Shown: positions 33,991 to 45,200 of the stretch, one piece after another
Numbering within the stretch: the stretch's first letter is position 1
How the letters are laid out: every line of letters begins with the position of its first letter
Source of the DNA: Aporrectodea caliginosa
Lineage: Eukaryota; Annelida; Clitellata; Crassiclitellata; Lumbricidae
DNA length: 64,000 nucleotides
Assembly: GCA_020284085.1 (NCBI GenBank)
Contig: JACEVL010000479.1
Coordinates: 991,603 to 1,055,602, forward strand
Direction of reading: 5' to 3'
Program-made: the position numbers and the translations under genes
The notes under the pieces: model-generated
The model's input: the letters and a program-made list of their open reading frames with translations, nothing else
The model's database searches: none
Told to the model about the DNA's origin: nothing

Positions 33991-34455
33991 AAATCAGACC
34001 AACCAACCAACCAGCCAACCGAAAACCAACAGCTAACCAACTAGGCAACCAAACAACCAGCCAACCAGCCAGCCAACCAGCCAATCAACCAGCCAACCAG
34101 AAAACCAACAGCTAACCAACTAGGCAACCAACCAACCAGCCAACCAACAGCCAACCAGCCAACCAACCAACCGGTCAACCAACGGGCCAACCAATCAACC
34201 AGCCAACCAATGAGCCAACCAACCAGCCAAAAACAACCAAAAGACTAACCAGCCAAACACCTAAACAACAAACCAAAGACGCAGCCAACCAATCATCCAG
34301 CCAACCAGCCAGCCAAACAACCAGCCAAACAACCAACCGGTCAACCAACGGGCCAACCAATCATCGAGCCACAGCCAACCAGCCAGCAAAAACAACCAGC
34401 CAACCAAGTAAACAACCAGTCAACCCGCCAGCCGACCAACCAATTAATCAACCAA
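33990..34455. repeat. CCAACCAG-type degenerate tetranucleotide array
   Basis: Runs of AACCAACCAGCC with longer internal duplications (for example AAAACCAACAGCTAACCAAC at about 34022 and 34099). The reverse frame encoding Trp/Leu/Val-rich peptide is a repeat artefact. Confidence 0.9.
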
Positions 34456-34465
34456 ACCCCATCCT

Positions 34466-34745
34466 TCCATCCATCGATCCATCGATCCATCCATCCATCC
34501 ATCCATCCATCCATCGATCCATCCATCCATCCATCCATCCATCCATCCATCCATCCATCCATCCATCCATCCATCCATCCATCCATCCATCCATCCATCC
34601 ATCCATCCATCCATCCATCCATCCATCCATCCATCCATCCATCCATCCATCCATCCATCCATCCATCCATCCAATCATCCATCCATCCATCCATCCATCC
34701 ATCCATCCATCCATCCATCCATCCATCCATCCATCCATCCAATCA
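34466..34745. repeat. (ATCC)n microsatellite
   Basis: About 65 uninterrupted ATCC units with a few variant copies (ATCG, AATC). Its MDGW-repeat open frames are artefacts. Confidence 0.97.
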
Positions 34746-35164
34746 AAAATCGAACCATCGATATCTGTACTCAACCTCATCCTCCCAGCCCACGGGAATT
34801 CCACGAACACGTTTTTCGTCCACTATCAGAGACATCCTCAATGCATAAACGTCAGCATTAATGAAGTCCTATCTAAGAAACAATACCATGCGGAATATTT
34901 TAACAGTGCAGAAATATAGTCAGCTACATAACTACGTTCGCGTTCAAAGAATTGACAACTCAAGCTTCTAAACTTGCACTATTCGTGTATATTATATATA
35001 TAGTTTGTATTTACAGCACAATAAATAACCACAGCTTAGTAAAATATCAACACAAGATGGCAGTGTTTCTGCAATGTTACCACATGCGCCTTCCTTCTGG
35101 AAAGACCTACACATCTGGCGCCTGTCAATGAAGTGATTCAACAGCACCGATATCACACATTGAC

Positions 35165-35189
35165 ACATACACACACGCGTACACACACG

Positions 35190-35245
<56 letters not shown>

Positions 35246-35283
35246 TGCACACACACACACACTGCTCTCTCTCTCTCTCTCTC
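35165..35283. repeat. (CA)n and (CT)n microsatellite
   Basis: CA repeat from 35165 to about 35262, followed by CT repeat to 35283. Confidence 0.95.
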
Positions 35284-35499
35284 GAAATGTTTATAGCCAC
35301 TTTGCTCAGAAAACAGAACATTGTTGTAGTCAATATTGCTATTGGTGGCGTCAAAGCGTCTTGATTGTCACGAGCGTCGTGAGCGTCATCGATATCATGA
35401 TTGGCTGTTACAATGGAAAAAATTGTTCAAACAGTCGAATCACTTAGAGTCTTAGACCGAAGATGCGTTATTTTGGTTGGTATGTTAAGTTGCTATGCG

Positions 35500-35998
35500 A
35501 TGCTGGTATGCAATGTTGTTCTGTTACGATGTTATGTTATTTTTGTTATGTTTTGTTATCATGTTATGTTGTCATGTTATGTTGTTATGTTATTTTTGTT
35601 ATGTTATGTTGTCATGTTATGTTGTCATGTTATGTTGTTATGTTATGTTGTTATATTATGTTGCTCTGCTAGGTTGGTATGCTATGTTGTTATAGTATGT
35701 TGTTATGTTTTGTTATCATGTCATGTTGTCATGTTATGTTGTTATGTTATTTTTGTTATGTTATGTTGTCATGTTATGTTGTCATGTTATGTTGTTATGT
35801 TATGTTGTTATATTATGTTGCTCTGCTAGGTTGGTATGCTATGTTGTTATAGTATGTTGTTATGTTTTGTTATCATGTCATGTTGTTATGTCATGTTGTC
35901 ATGTTATGTTGTTATATTATGTTGCTCTGCTATGTTGTTATAGTATGTTGTTATGTTATGTTGTTATTCTATGTTGTTATGTTATGTTGCTATGCAGG
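35500..35998. repeat. TATGTTGT minisatellite with higher-order structure
   Basis: Short ATGTTATGTTGT units carry a longer period: TTGCTCTGCTAGGTTGGTAT recurs at 35661 and 35818 (157 bp apart), with a variant at 35922. The Cys/Val/Met-rich frames are artefacts. Confidence 0.9.
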
Positions 35999-36250
35999 TT
36001 GAGCTTCTTGTTCCCCGGTCACGGACCTCTATTATGCAGCGCCGTGCCTTTTCTGTTGCTGGCCCTGCAATCTGGAATGAGCTCCCTGTGGATCTACGTC
36101 TAATGCATAGAGCCGTTGCGGCCACATTCTTCTCTAACCTGAAGACTGTTCTCTTTAGCCGGGGTTGAGTCGGGAGCGCTTCTGAGTAGATAATCTTGAA
36201 GGGGCATGTATATAAATCTCTGAAATGAATGAATGAATGATGAATGAATG
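35990..36250 (+). mobile_element. LINE 3' end
   Basis: Peptide QRRAFSVAGPAIWNELPVDL, then FFSNLKTVLFSRG, is the ORF2 C-terminus; followed by GGGAGCGCTTCTGAGTAG...GGGGCATGTATATAAAT and a TGAATGAATGAA tail. Confidence 0.85.
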
Positions 36251-36555
36251 CTGTTATGTTGTGATGTTTGTTGCAATGTCATGTTGTTATGCTCTGTTGT
36301 ACTGCTATTTTGTTGTTATGTTAACGTTATGTCGTTATATTATGTCGTGTCATTTTAACGTCATTTCGTTGTCATGAAACAGAAAACAGTATCACCATCA
36401 AGTCAAGCTCAAGACTCTCATCACAGTCCGTCATGATGTCAGCATCGTTGACACCATGACAAGTTACTACCAGACACTCCTCATCCAGTTTGACTTACAA
36501 CAATCAGGTTCACCGAAGATAGGCTACTTAGTGCCTTTACCTATCGAACTGGCCA

Positions 36556-37006
36556 TCGAAGGTTCCGCGACAACTCGTCGAACGACATTTCGTATAACGA
36601 CACTTCGTCTACGACAATTCGTATAACGACATTTCGTCTACTAGTGTATCTGTATCCATTACGGCTAATCAACAGAGGCCGCTTTCTTATAGTTTCGCTA
36701 AAACGTGCTATATATTCTCAGGAATCCAGCTTCTAATTACTGACAAGATTATTTTCATCAATCCAGCTTCTGTTGAATGGAAACCTATTTTCATCCATGC
36801 ATCGAGGTTGATTTCCAGCTTATTTTTACGTGAAAAATTATTTTGATCAATTCAGCTTCTATTTCAACACAGGAATGCTTTCATCAATCCCACTTCCATT
36901 TCGGGAAACAGTTTTTTTCATCAATCCAGCTTCCATTTTAAAGTGACAATATCAAATAACTTAGTAGACGAAATGTCGTTCGACGAGTTGTCGTGACACC
37001 ATCGAA
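36556..37006. mobile_element. long-TIR MITE with internal minisatellite
   Basis: Ends CGACAACTCGTCGAACGACA (then TTTCGT) and the exact inverse at 36970-36996; flanking ATCGAA on both sides could be the target duplication. Subterminal repeats of ACGACATTTCGT type occur on the left arm. The interior (36735-36950) is a degenerate array of TTTCATCAATCCAGCTTC. No coding capacity; superfamily not assigned. Confidence 0.75.
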
Positions 37007-39075
37007 CTGACCTCATTTTGTTAGTCCTCGTCCATAGAGCAATTATTGACCTTTATGCTATTCGGGCTTCAATCACCTCAGTCATTATTTATGCATATAA
37101 TTAGTATTAGTTATATGTATATGCATGTATAATGCTAGACTACATATATTAAGACTACATGTATATATTATTTATTGCATATAAATTTTATATGCAATAA
37201 AGATAGTCTGTTGAAATGGTAGCAGGATAGGACAGCAAAGCGAGTTGTTCTCCTACTGTCGGCTACAAGCCTTACTACGACCTGAGCTTACAATGGACGA
37301 TGCCCTACCTTGCCAACATTCCCATAGGAGACCCATATTCCCATATGGGACCTTCAGAGGTCCCATGTGGGCTCCATCAAATGCTTATGCTGCCAAAGAT
37401 GAACTCCGTAGACTTTGCCTGTAGGGATCTTAACTGGCTCCAGCAAATAAGAGTCAAGGTGTCTCTCCCTGTCTTTCTTTCTCTCCTCGTTTCTGTCATT
37501 GTTTCTGTCTTTGTCCTTGTACCTATCTTTGGTTGTGTCTCTTACGGGTGAGCGAACATACGTTGCCAGCTGAGCAGAAATCGCGGTCTGGTGATTCTAA
37601 CGAAAGTTCAAAGTACACGCGAAAAGTGTTAACAAGGAATGTGAATGTATGATTCGAATAGAAATAGGCGTACTGAGGGGTCGTCCATAAAGAACGTCTT
37701 CAAAATTTAGGGCAGGGAGGTGCGACCCAAATGAGGACAAGAGGAGGAGGTCATGCCCAATGCGGACTTCCGCATGTAAATTTGGTCCTTACAGTTATTT
37801 CTGAACAGCCTCTGTCCTAAGCACCAATCTCAGTGAGACAGTACAGGGTCTGCCTGGCGCTGGATCTAGTCAGAGTTCCTTTGCTTGATATGAGGGTGTC
37901 TACAGGCACACCACCCCATCGCACAGTTAGCCTTGACACATCAATGTGATAGTCTAAACTAGTCCTTAGTATTTGACGTCCGAAAAGGAGGATGGAAGAG
38001 GGTAATACCAAATGCGGACACTTAAACGTTCCACTTGAATGTACTGCTTCTTAAACGTACCACTCAGTGGAGTAACGAAGGGTTTCAGCGCCCAGGGCAA
38101 CAGTTGTTGATGACTGCGCCCTTTTTAATTTGCTTCTTGACTTTTAATCGTTCTTGTCATATTACTGTGTACCACTGAAAGCTAATGCTGGGCCCTTCTG
38201 GTGCTGCGTTCGGGGGCGGTTACCCCCTCTGCCACCCTTCGTTACGCCTTGGTACCACTTCCTCTGCGGACAAGGGAGAGGGGTAAAAAGCGGACGTCCT
38301 TCATGGATGACCTTTAAAATAATCGCCAACAGCGTTTAATACGCCCGGAAACTGTTAACGCAAGAATCAAAGAGAACCATAATGAGCTAGAGCAGAAATA
38401 CTAACAGGAAAGTCCCATGCTTTGTGTGGACGAAATTTCTCATATTGAGAAAACCTTTACAGGATCTGGTATAGAAAAAGAAGAAACTGCACAATATCTA
38501 GACCTAACCTTGAAGCCAATAGTGAGCCATTTTGAAAAAACAACCAACACTTGATTAGTGTATACATACTCGATTACACGCCCTGTGGTTTTACACCGCC
38601 CTGCTTCCATTTCTTCGCATATGGCAGCTACAAAATCATACACAAGATATGATATCCACGCATACCATGTTACCCATGTATGAACCTGATGCAGAAATTC
38701 TACCGCTTCCAACAACTTCTGCCGTCTTTACCTTTTAACCTTCGCAAACATCGTCCTAATCACACCCAACAGCTAGTCTTCGAAGAGCTACATTAGTCTA
38801 GAACCATATAGAAACCTTTCTATTCTAAAGACGCTACGAAAGAGAGGTAGAACAATTGCTAGATAGAAAAATAACCATCGCGTTCAGCAGTCTTTTCTTT
38901 GCATGTTTCGCTCGAAGAAATCCATCTTCCCCTCCAGCTGGCAAGTGTATCCGTTTCTCCTATCGACGATTGGACTATTGCTACCGACTCCGACAATACT
39001 CCGAGGCAAGGGTATCTTCGTCTGTTTCCGCGTGCTTTCCTAAGTGTCGTGGTCACTAACCTCTCGTCGATGGCG
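37007..39075. other. intergenic, 3' of the SYD-1 gene
   Basis: Contains a dispersed palindromic repeat at 37306-37385 (GGAGACCCATATTCCC, CCCATATGGGACC, GGGCTCCATCAAATG). A minus-strand open frame at 38440-38715 has no recognised domain. Additional 3' exons of SYD-1 were looked for here and not found. Confidence 0.5.
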
Positions 39076-39279
39076 CTACCCGGCGTCCGGCCAGATGTCC
39101 AGGATGTAGGCGACAACCTCCGCCTGCTTTGGAAGGTCGACCGACTGTTTGACGAGACGGTAGGCAGGACAGAGCAGTATGGGTCCAAAGATGGTTCCAA
39201 GGGCCACCTGGTTCATCTTGTTCTCGTCTTTCTTGCGTATCACTCGCTTCAGGTGACCCAGTAAGTATTTCAGTGTGTC
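39076..39279 (-). CDS. SYDE: SYD-1 last exon, RhoGAP end and stop
   Basis: 204 nt after TTGCAG, phase 0. Encodes DTLKYLLGHLKRVIRKKDEN, KMNQVALGTIFGPILL and VVAYILDIWPDAG, then TAG. A GTAGCG overlapping the stop could be a donor, which would allow further exons. Confidence 0.88.
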   Translation of the reverse strand, partial: DTLKYLLGHLKRVIRKKDENKMNQVALGTIFGPILLCPAYRLVKQSVDLPKQAEVVAYILDIWPDAG

Positions 39280-42200
39280 CTGCAACGCATCAAAGAGTCC
39301 GATAATTTTTATTATCGTTATTATTATTATTACCACGACCACCACTACCACCACGACCACCACGACCACCACCGTACCAACACGACCACCACCACCACAA
39401 CCACCACCACCACACTACCACTACAACCACCACGACCACCACTTAAATGTACCACCACCACCACCACGTACCACTTAAACGTACCACTTCTTAAGATGCT
39501 CGGTGCAAACACTGAAAATATCTCAATCTAAAGACATCAGATAAAATTATATAGGCCTATATATTTATAACGTAAGTTGATATTATGAAACGCAAACATA
39601 AGAATGGAAATAAAGTGAGTTTACACTCGTGACAGCGGCGGAGTGGCAGAGAACTCGCCATCCATTTGCAACTGACGAAGCTCAGAAGCCACTAACATAT
39701 CTTATTAATGGTCGCACTTTGGCTTAGAAGCCCTGTATGGTCTGCACTGATTGGATTTGGTTTTGCCCTGTGTCATCCTGTTATCCCGATATAACGCCAC
39801 GTATTTGTGTATACAGGGTGGGCCAAAAAAAGTAACCACCAGAGGTTTTTTGCTAATAATTTCAGCCAAAGTAAGAATTTGTAAATCAAGTTTCAAAAGG
39901 CAATTCATATTTACGTACAGTGGCCAAATTTCACTGAAAATTTTCAAACAGAACAAAAGTTACATCACTTTTAGTGAGTCCACCCGCTGTTTATTGATGG
40001 TCCAAAAACGCTACGCAACAGAAAGCGTCGATAAACGATTTTATAAAGTCACATCTCAAATAATTTTCAAACATACTTGATATTGCTTCACAAATAGTGT
40101 TCAATATGTTCACCACTATATTACCCACACGTGTTCTGAGTCTCTTTGTAAAGTATTTGATGGCCTTGTTGATGGGTCCTAGAGGTAAATCTCCCATATC
40201 AACTCCAGTGCAACCTTCAATTCTCTTATCGTTTTTGGCTTTGGTCGCAGATTGTGGTATTTCTCCAGCATAGCTCCCCATACGGTGGCCATCGGGTTCA
40301 AATCCGCAGAGTTTGGGGCCATTGATACTTCTCAATGAAACCAGGGTAATTGACACTGAGCCAGTCTTGCCGCGAGACGAGCAGTATGCACTGGTGGGCC
40401 GTCTTGCTGAAAGATGAATCCAGCTGTCAGCAGACACAGGATTGTCTCAATGTTGATTGCCTTGGTTTCATGTGGGGAGCTATGCTGGAGAAATATCACA
40501 ATCTGTGACCAACGCCAAAAACGACAAGAGAATTATTGAAGGTTGCATTGGATCCGATATGGGAAGATTTACTCCTGGAACCCATCAACAAGGCCATCAA
40601 AAACTTTACAAAGAGACTCAGAATATGTGTGGTACTAGTGGTTGGCATATTGAACACTAGTTGTGAAGCAAAATCAAGTTTGTTTGATAAAAATTATTTG
40701 AGATATGACTTAATGAAATCGTTTATCGTTGCTTTTTGCTGCGTTACATTTCTGAACCATCAAAAAACAGCGGCGGACTCACTAAAAGTGATAGGCCTAT
40801 AACTTTTGTTCTGTTTGAAAAGTTTCGGCAAAATTTACCCATTGTACGTAAATATGAATTACCTATAAACACGTAAAACTTGATTTAAATATTCTTACTT
40901 TTGGCTGAAATATTAGCAAAAACCTTCGGGATTACTTTTTTGGTCCACCCTGTATATACACTCAATAAAGTGCATTTCAAGTAGGCCGCATACCTCTGGA
41001 AGGGGCTGTAGTGCTTCGCCGGTGTGAGTATAAAGTTAAAAACCACAAGCTCGTATGTAAGCAGATGATGCTGATATAACTAGAAAGTCACCACCTGGGA
41101 GGCACTCGCACACACGTGAAGCCTAAGGAACGGAGTGGTAAACAGAGTTGACAGTGGATTACATTATGTAATATGTAGTTAGTGTACCAGGTTCTCTTTA
41201 GGGAGACAGTCGACGATGCTGAACATGAGTTCGGCGTTCCCACCCGGGTCTTCTGCGATCTGGACACTCATGGCGTCAAGTAGCATCTGATGTAGGTCGT
41301 TGGTCAGCAGAGGCTCCACCAACTCACGGAAGAAATCTTTCAGAACACCTGCCGAATAAATTAAACGTTTGTGTGTAATTAGCTTCATTGAGAAGGCCAA
41401 GGTGTACGAATAGTGACAGGTCTGTTAGTCAGTTCAGGTTCGAAAGTCCGAAAGTTATAGAAGTTGGAATGATGAAAAGAATTCTTGCTTAAATAGAAGT
41501 TGCATTGCTGAAAGAATTCTTGCTTAAGTCGAATACGGATTGATATAAAATAACGCTTGCTTAAATGGAACTTAGATTGAGGAAAATTTCCTTGCTTGAA
41601 TAGAAGTTGAAATGATGAAAAATTTATTCTTTAAGTAGAAGTTGGATTGCTAAAACTATTTTATAGTATACGTGGAAGCTGGATTGATGAAAGAATCACA
41701 GTGTAAGTAGAAGTTGGATTGATGATAAAAATTATAGTGTAATGTAGAAGTTGGATTGATGCTCTAACTATAATATGGTTCAATGGGCAAATAATTGAGA
41801 GCGCTATTATGTCGGATTAATATCGGACTATAGATCCTTCTGACTATCGAACCTTCGGACTATCGACATGGAACTGTTCGAATTTAGTAACTTGCGGATC
41901 CAGGAAATCACATAACTTTATATCGTATAGGACAGCGCAAAGAAAGCGCTTTTGTAAGATACTTTAAAATGCGCTGTATTAAGTCTCCTGATATATAACT
42001 CTCAGCCGAGTTTAGGAACGGAGGACATGGTCGGATTTCCTTTCTCATGGATCCATGAATGTATGCCTACTTCTTTGTGCTTTGAACTTGCATTCTGACC
42101 AACACAACCTTGGATCATATACACTGCATATTGTACTTTGATAGCCAAGTAAAAAAATTGAATGACATTAAATTTGAAGGGCATTAAAGAATTGAATGAC

Positions 42201-45200
42201 ATTAAAGAATTGAATAACATTAAAAAATTGAATGGCACTAACACATTGACCGCCAGGTACGAGTTAACTCGTAGGCCTACTTGAATGGGATTGCCGAAAC
42301 GCCAGGTACGAGTTAATACTTCAAATATACAGCGGCTATAGGCGTGTTGGTAATGATAGCTCAGATTTCGAGTCTGGCCCTGGCTTGTCGATGCTTTTGG
42401 ACAGGGCTGGCGCGTGTCAAATTTACGCTAGGAATGCTTCGTGTCAAATTTACGATAGGGCTGCCGTGTTTCATGTTGCCCGGCAGTCAAACTGAACGTA
42501 AACCCACTTTGCCCACGAGTATTTTATTGGGTGGGAGGAGGTTACTAGCGATGCATATTTTTTATTGCATAAGCTTACGACTCATACCGTGCGTTTTCCG
42601 AAGTAAGCGTTCTATAATAGTTAGGCCTAATGACGTGCGAAAAAGATATACAGCTGCTGAGGTTTTGAAACAACTAGATTTGTCGGACGATGAACAGTTT
42701 TATGAAAATGACAGCGATCGAGATAGTGACAACCAACTAGATGACGTTGAACCTGTTAGTTTCCCCCGAATGCATTTCATCATGACAAGGCGTCCGACCT
42801 GTCACGATTGTCAGGACAGCACTATGTCGCCATTCTACCGCCCACTGAGCACAAACAGATACCAATACTAGGTGTGTTGTGTGCAACAAGCAGGGAAAGC
42901 GCAAAGAAACACGCTATATTTGCATCACATGTGCTTATAAGCCTGCACTCGGCGTGGTGCCATGCTTCCAGGACGATCATTCAAAGGCAGACTTTTAGTC
43001 AGGTTACTGTAAAGTATAGTAGACTAATTAGCAGTTTCTTTGCAGTTTCATTCATTTTCTTTACATTTCCAGAGTTACTGTCAATAATAATTGATAATAG
43101 CCGTATTTTCTATAATATTTTGATAGGGCTGCATGCTGAGTACAGGTAATAAATGGTCCCACGATCAAATTTACGACAGGGCTACCGCGCGTCAAGTTTA
43201 CCATAGCCTAGGGTGCCGCGCGTCAAATTTACGATAGAGCTGTCGGGATTCAAATGTTCTATAGGGCTGTGGCGTACTGCTAATAAATGGTCCGGCGGTC
43301 AAAGTTTTAAAGCATTGAATGACATTAAATAATTATGTGACATTTAATGAAAGAAGTGCATGACATTAAAGAATTTGAGTAGGCAGTGCATTTGGACTTT
43401 GCAGCGGAAAAGATTGTATATCTGATGCAATGTAACCTTTCACAAAAGCAGATGACAGTTAAATATTTATATCTATCGGGAAAAAGATTGGAAGCCTTTG
43501 AGGTAAGATACATGTGAACACAGATAAGCAGATTAATGCTGGCAATGTCAAATTGCCAAAGCAGGCAATCGCGTGTGAGTTTGCCGAGTAAGCATCAGTC
43601 TGAAAGAACAGAATCTGAGATTTGTAGTTCGAATATTTGTGTAGTGAAAGAGATTTATGTCGTGGCAAGTAACATTCAGAACGAATAAAAAGAAATTCCA
43701 AACAAATTCAGTACAGGACGTCACAGACAAGGAAGGACGAAGAGACAGAGAGAACAGAATAGAATGAAAGAGCAAGAAGGAGAGGGAGAGAGGGAGGGAA
43801 GAGAGAAACGTCAGATGTGTCATACAATTGTTTGTGTGTGGTACTGTGGTTGGTCCAAATGTCAAGGACAAGTTGCGTTGCAACGCACGAAACGGACTTC
43901 TTGGTCTTTCTAACAACTACATGTATCATTGTAATTGTAATTGCAATTGAACATCTATTTAGTGCCCCCCCCCAAGATATCTACTCAGAGGTGCTCTCTA
44001 CGATAGCTATGACGCTAAATGTCACTACGAACGATTTTATATTACATCAGTTAGTAAAACAATGCACAGTAAGCTGGAAGAGTCACCAGTGGCGGGACCA
44101 CGCACACACGAGGAACCACCCAACGGATTCCCGTCGTCAGCTGAAGATGGCATGGATGTTCAGTCTCTGGACCAAGTATTATGGGTCTATATTGCAATTA
44201 CAAGGACATTAACTCCGCCACTGTTCGCTTTCTGACAGTGCCAGTCCCAAGCCTGGATAAAGGAAGAGGGCGACGCTAATGGTATTTGTTACCACACAGC
44301 TTGTCGTTAACAGAAAAACCACCACCAAAAGGTCATTAGTAGCGCCTCCTATAAGCAGAGATATCAGGTGGATCAGATATAAAGAACCTTCACCTGTGAT
44401 GACGCTTGTATCCGGAATACTCCTTGGCGACAGATCGACGTTGCTGGCATCCTGCTCCAGTTCAGCCTTGAGCTGGGCCTGTCGTTTGGCCGATCCGCAC
44501 AGCCGATACAGTCCGACGCTTTCCATGCCTCGTCGTTCCACCTCTTCCACGCTTCGCCGAACCACCACAGGAACGTTGTCTTCAACCGCCTCCCGCGCGA
44601 TTATTGCTTGCAGTTCTCCGCCGAAGATGGCGCTGGGACTGGACGCTGGCTTCCGCTGGAGCCTCAACGACAGGTCCTTGTAGACGAGATCCAGGTACAT
44701 GGTCCCCGCCGGTTCCAGTCGAAGAGCGAGGCGCTGCTTGGGTCCGTGTTGGAGGAACTCGTCCAGCGTGAACGAACTGGCGAAACAGAGCTTCTGCTTT
44801 GCGACCGGATCCCAGTTGTAGACGGAGAAGGAGATCCTTCGAGCGGCGTCCAGTTCCACCTCGAAGTCCTCGTCCCAGTCGAAGTTGATGGCGCCCGTCC
44901 GGATCGCCGTGCGTGCCTTGTTCAGCCCGTCGACGCTGACGACGCAGTAGAGATCGCGGAGGGTCGTCCGCGTAGTCTTCAGACCATGGCCGCAGTAGAT
45001 GTGAGCGTAGAGGAGACCGCTGAAGGTCCGCCGCTCGGCGCCGCCGCGGGTCGCAACACGCAAGGAGGGATCGGACACGTCTCCGGCCGCGTGTACCCTG
45101 AACTCCTCTGGGCGTATCTTGAGGGGCTTCCTCGTAAGAGGCAGGTCTTTGACCGGCTGTTGAGCATCTGAAGTCCGAACGGCTGCCTCTGCTGATGGTA

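Noticed and set aside
34341..34810. Long MDGW-repeat open frames
   Set aside because: They are translations of the (ATCC)n microsatellite.
38440..38715. Open frame as a 3' exon of SYD-1
   Set aside because: No similarity to SYDE C-termini and no suitable acceptor phase recognised.
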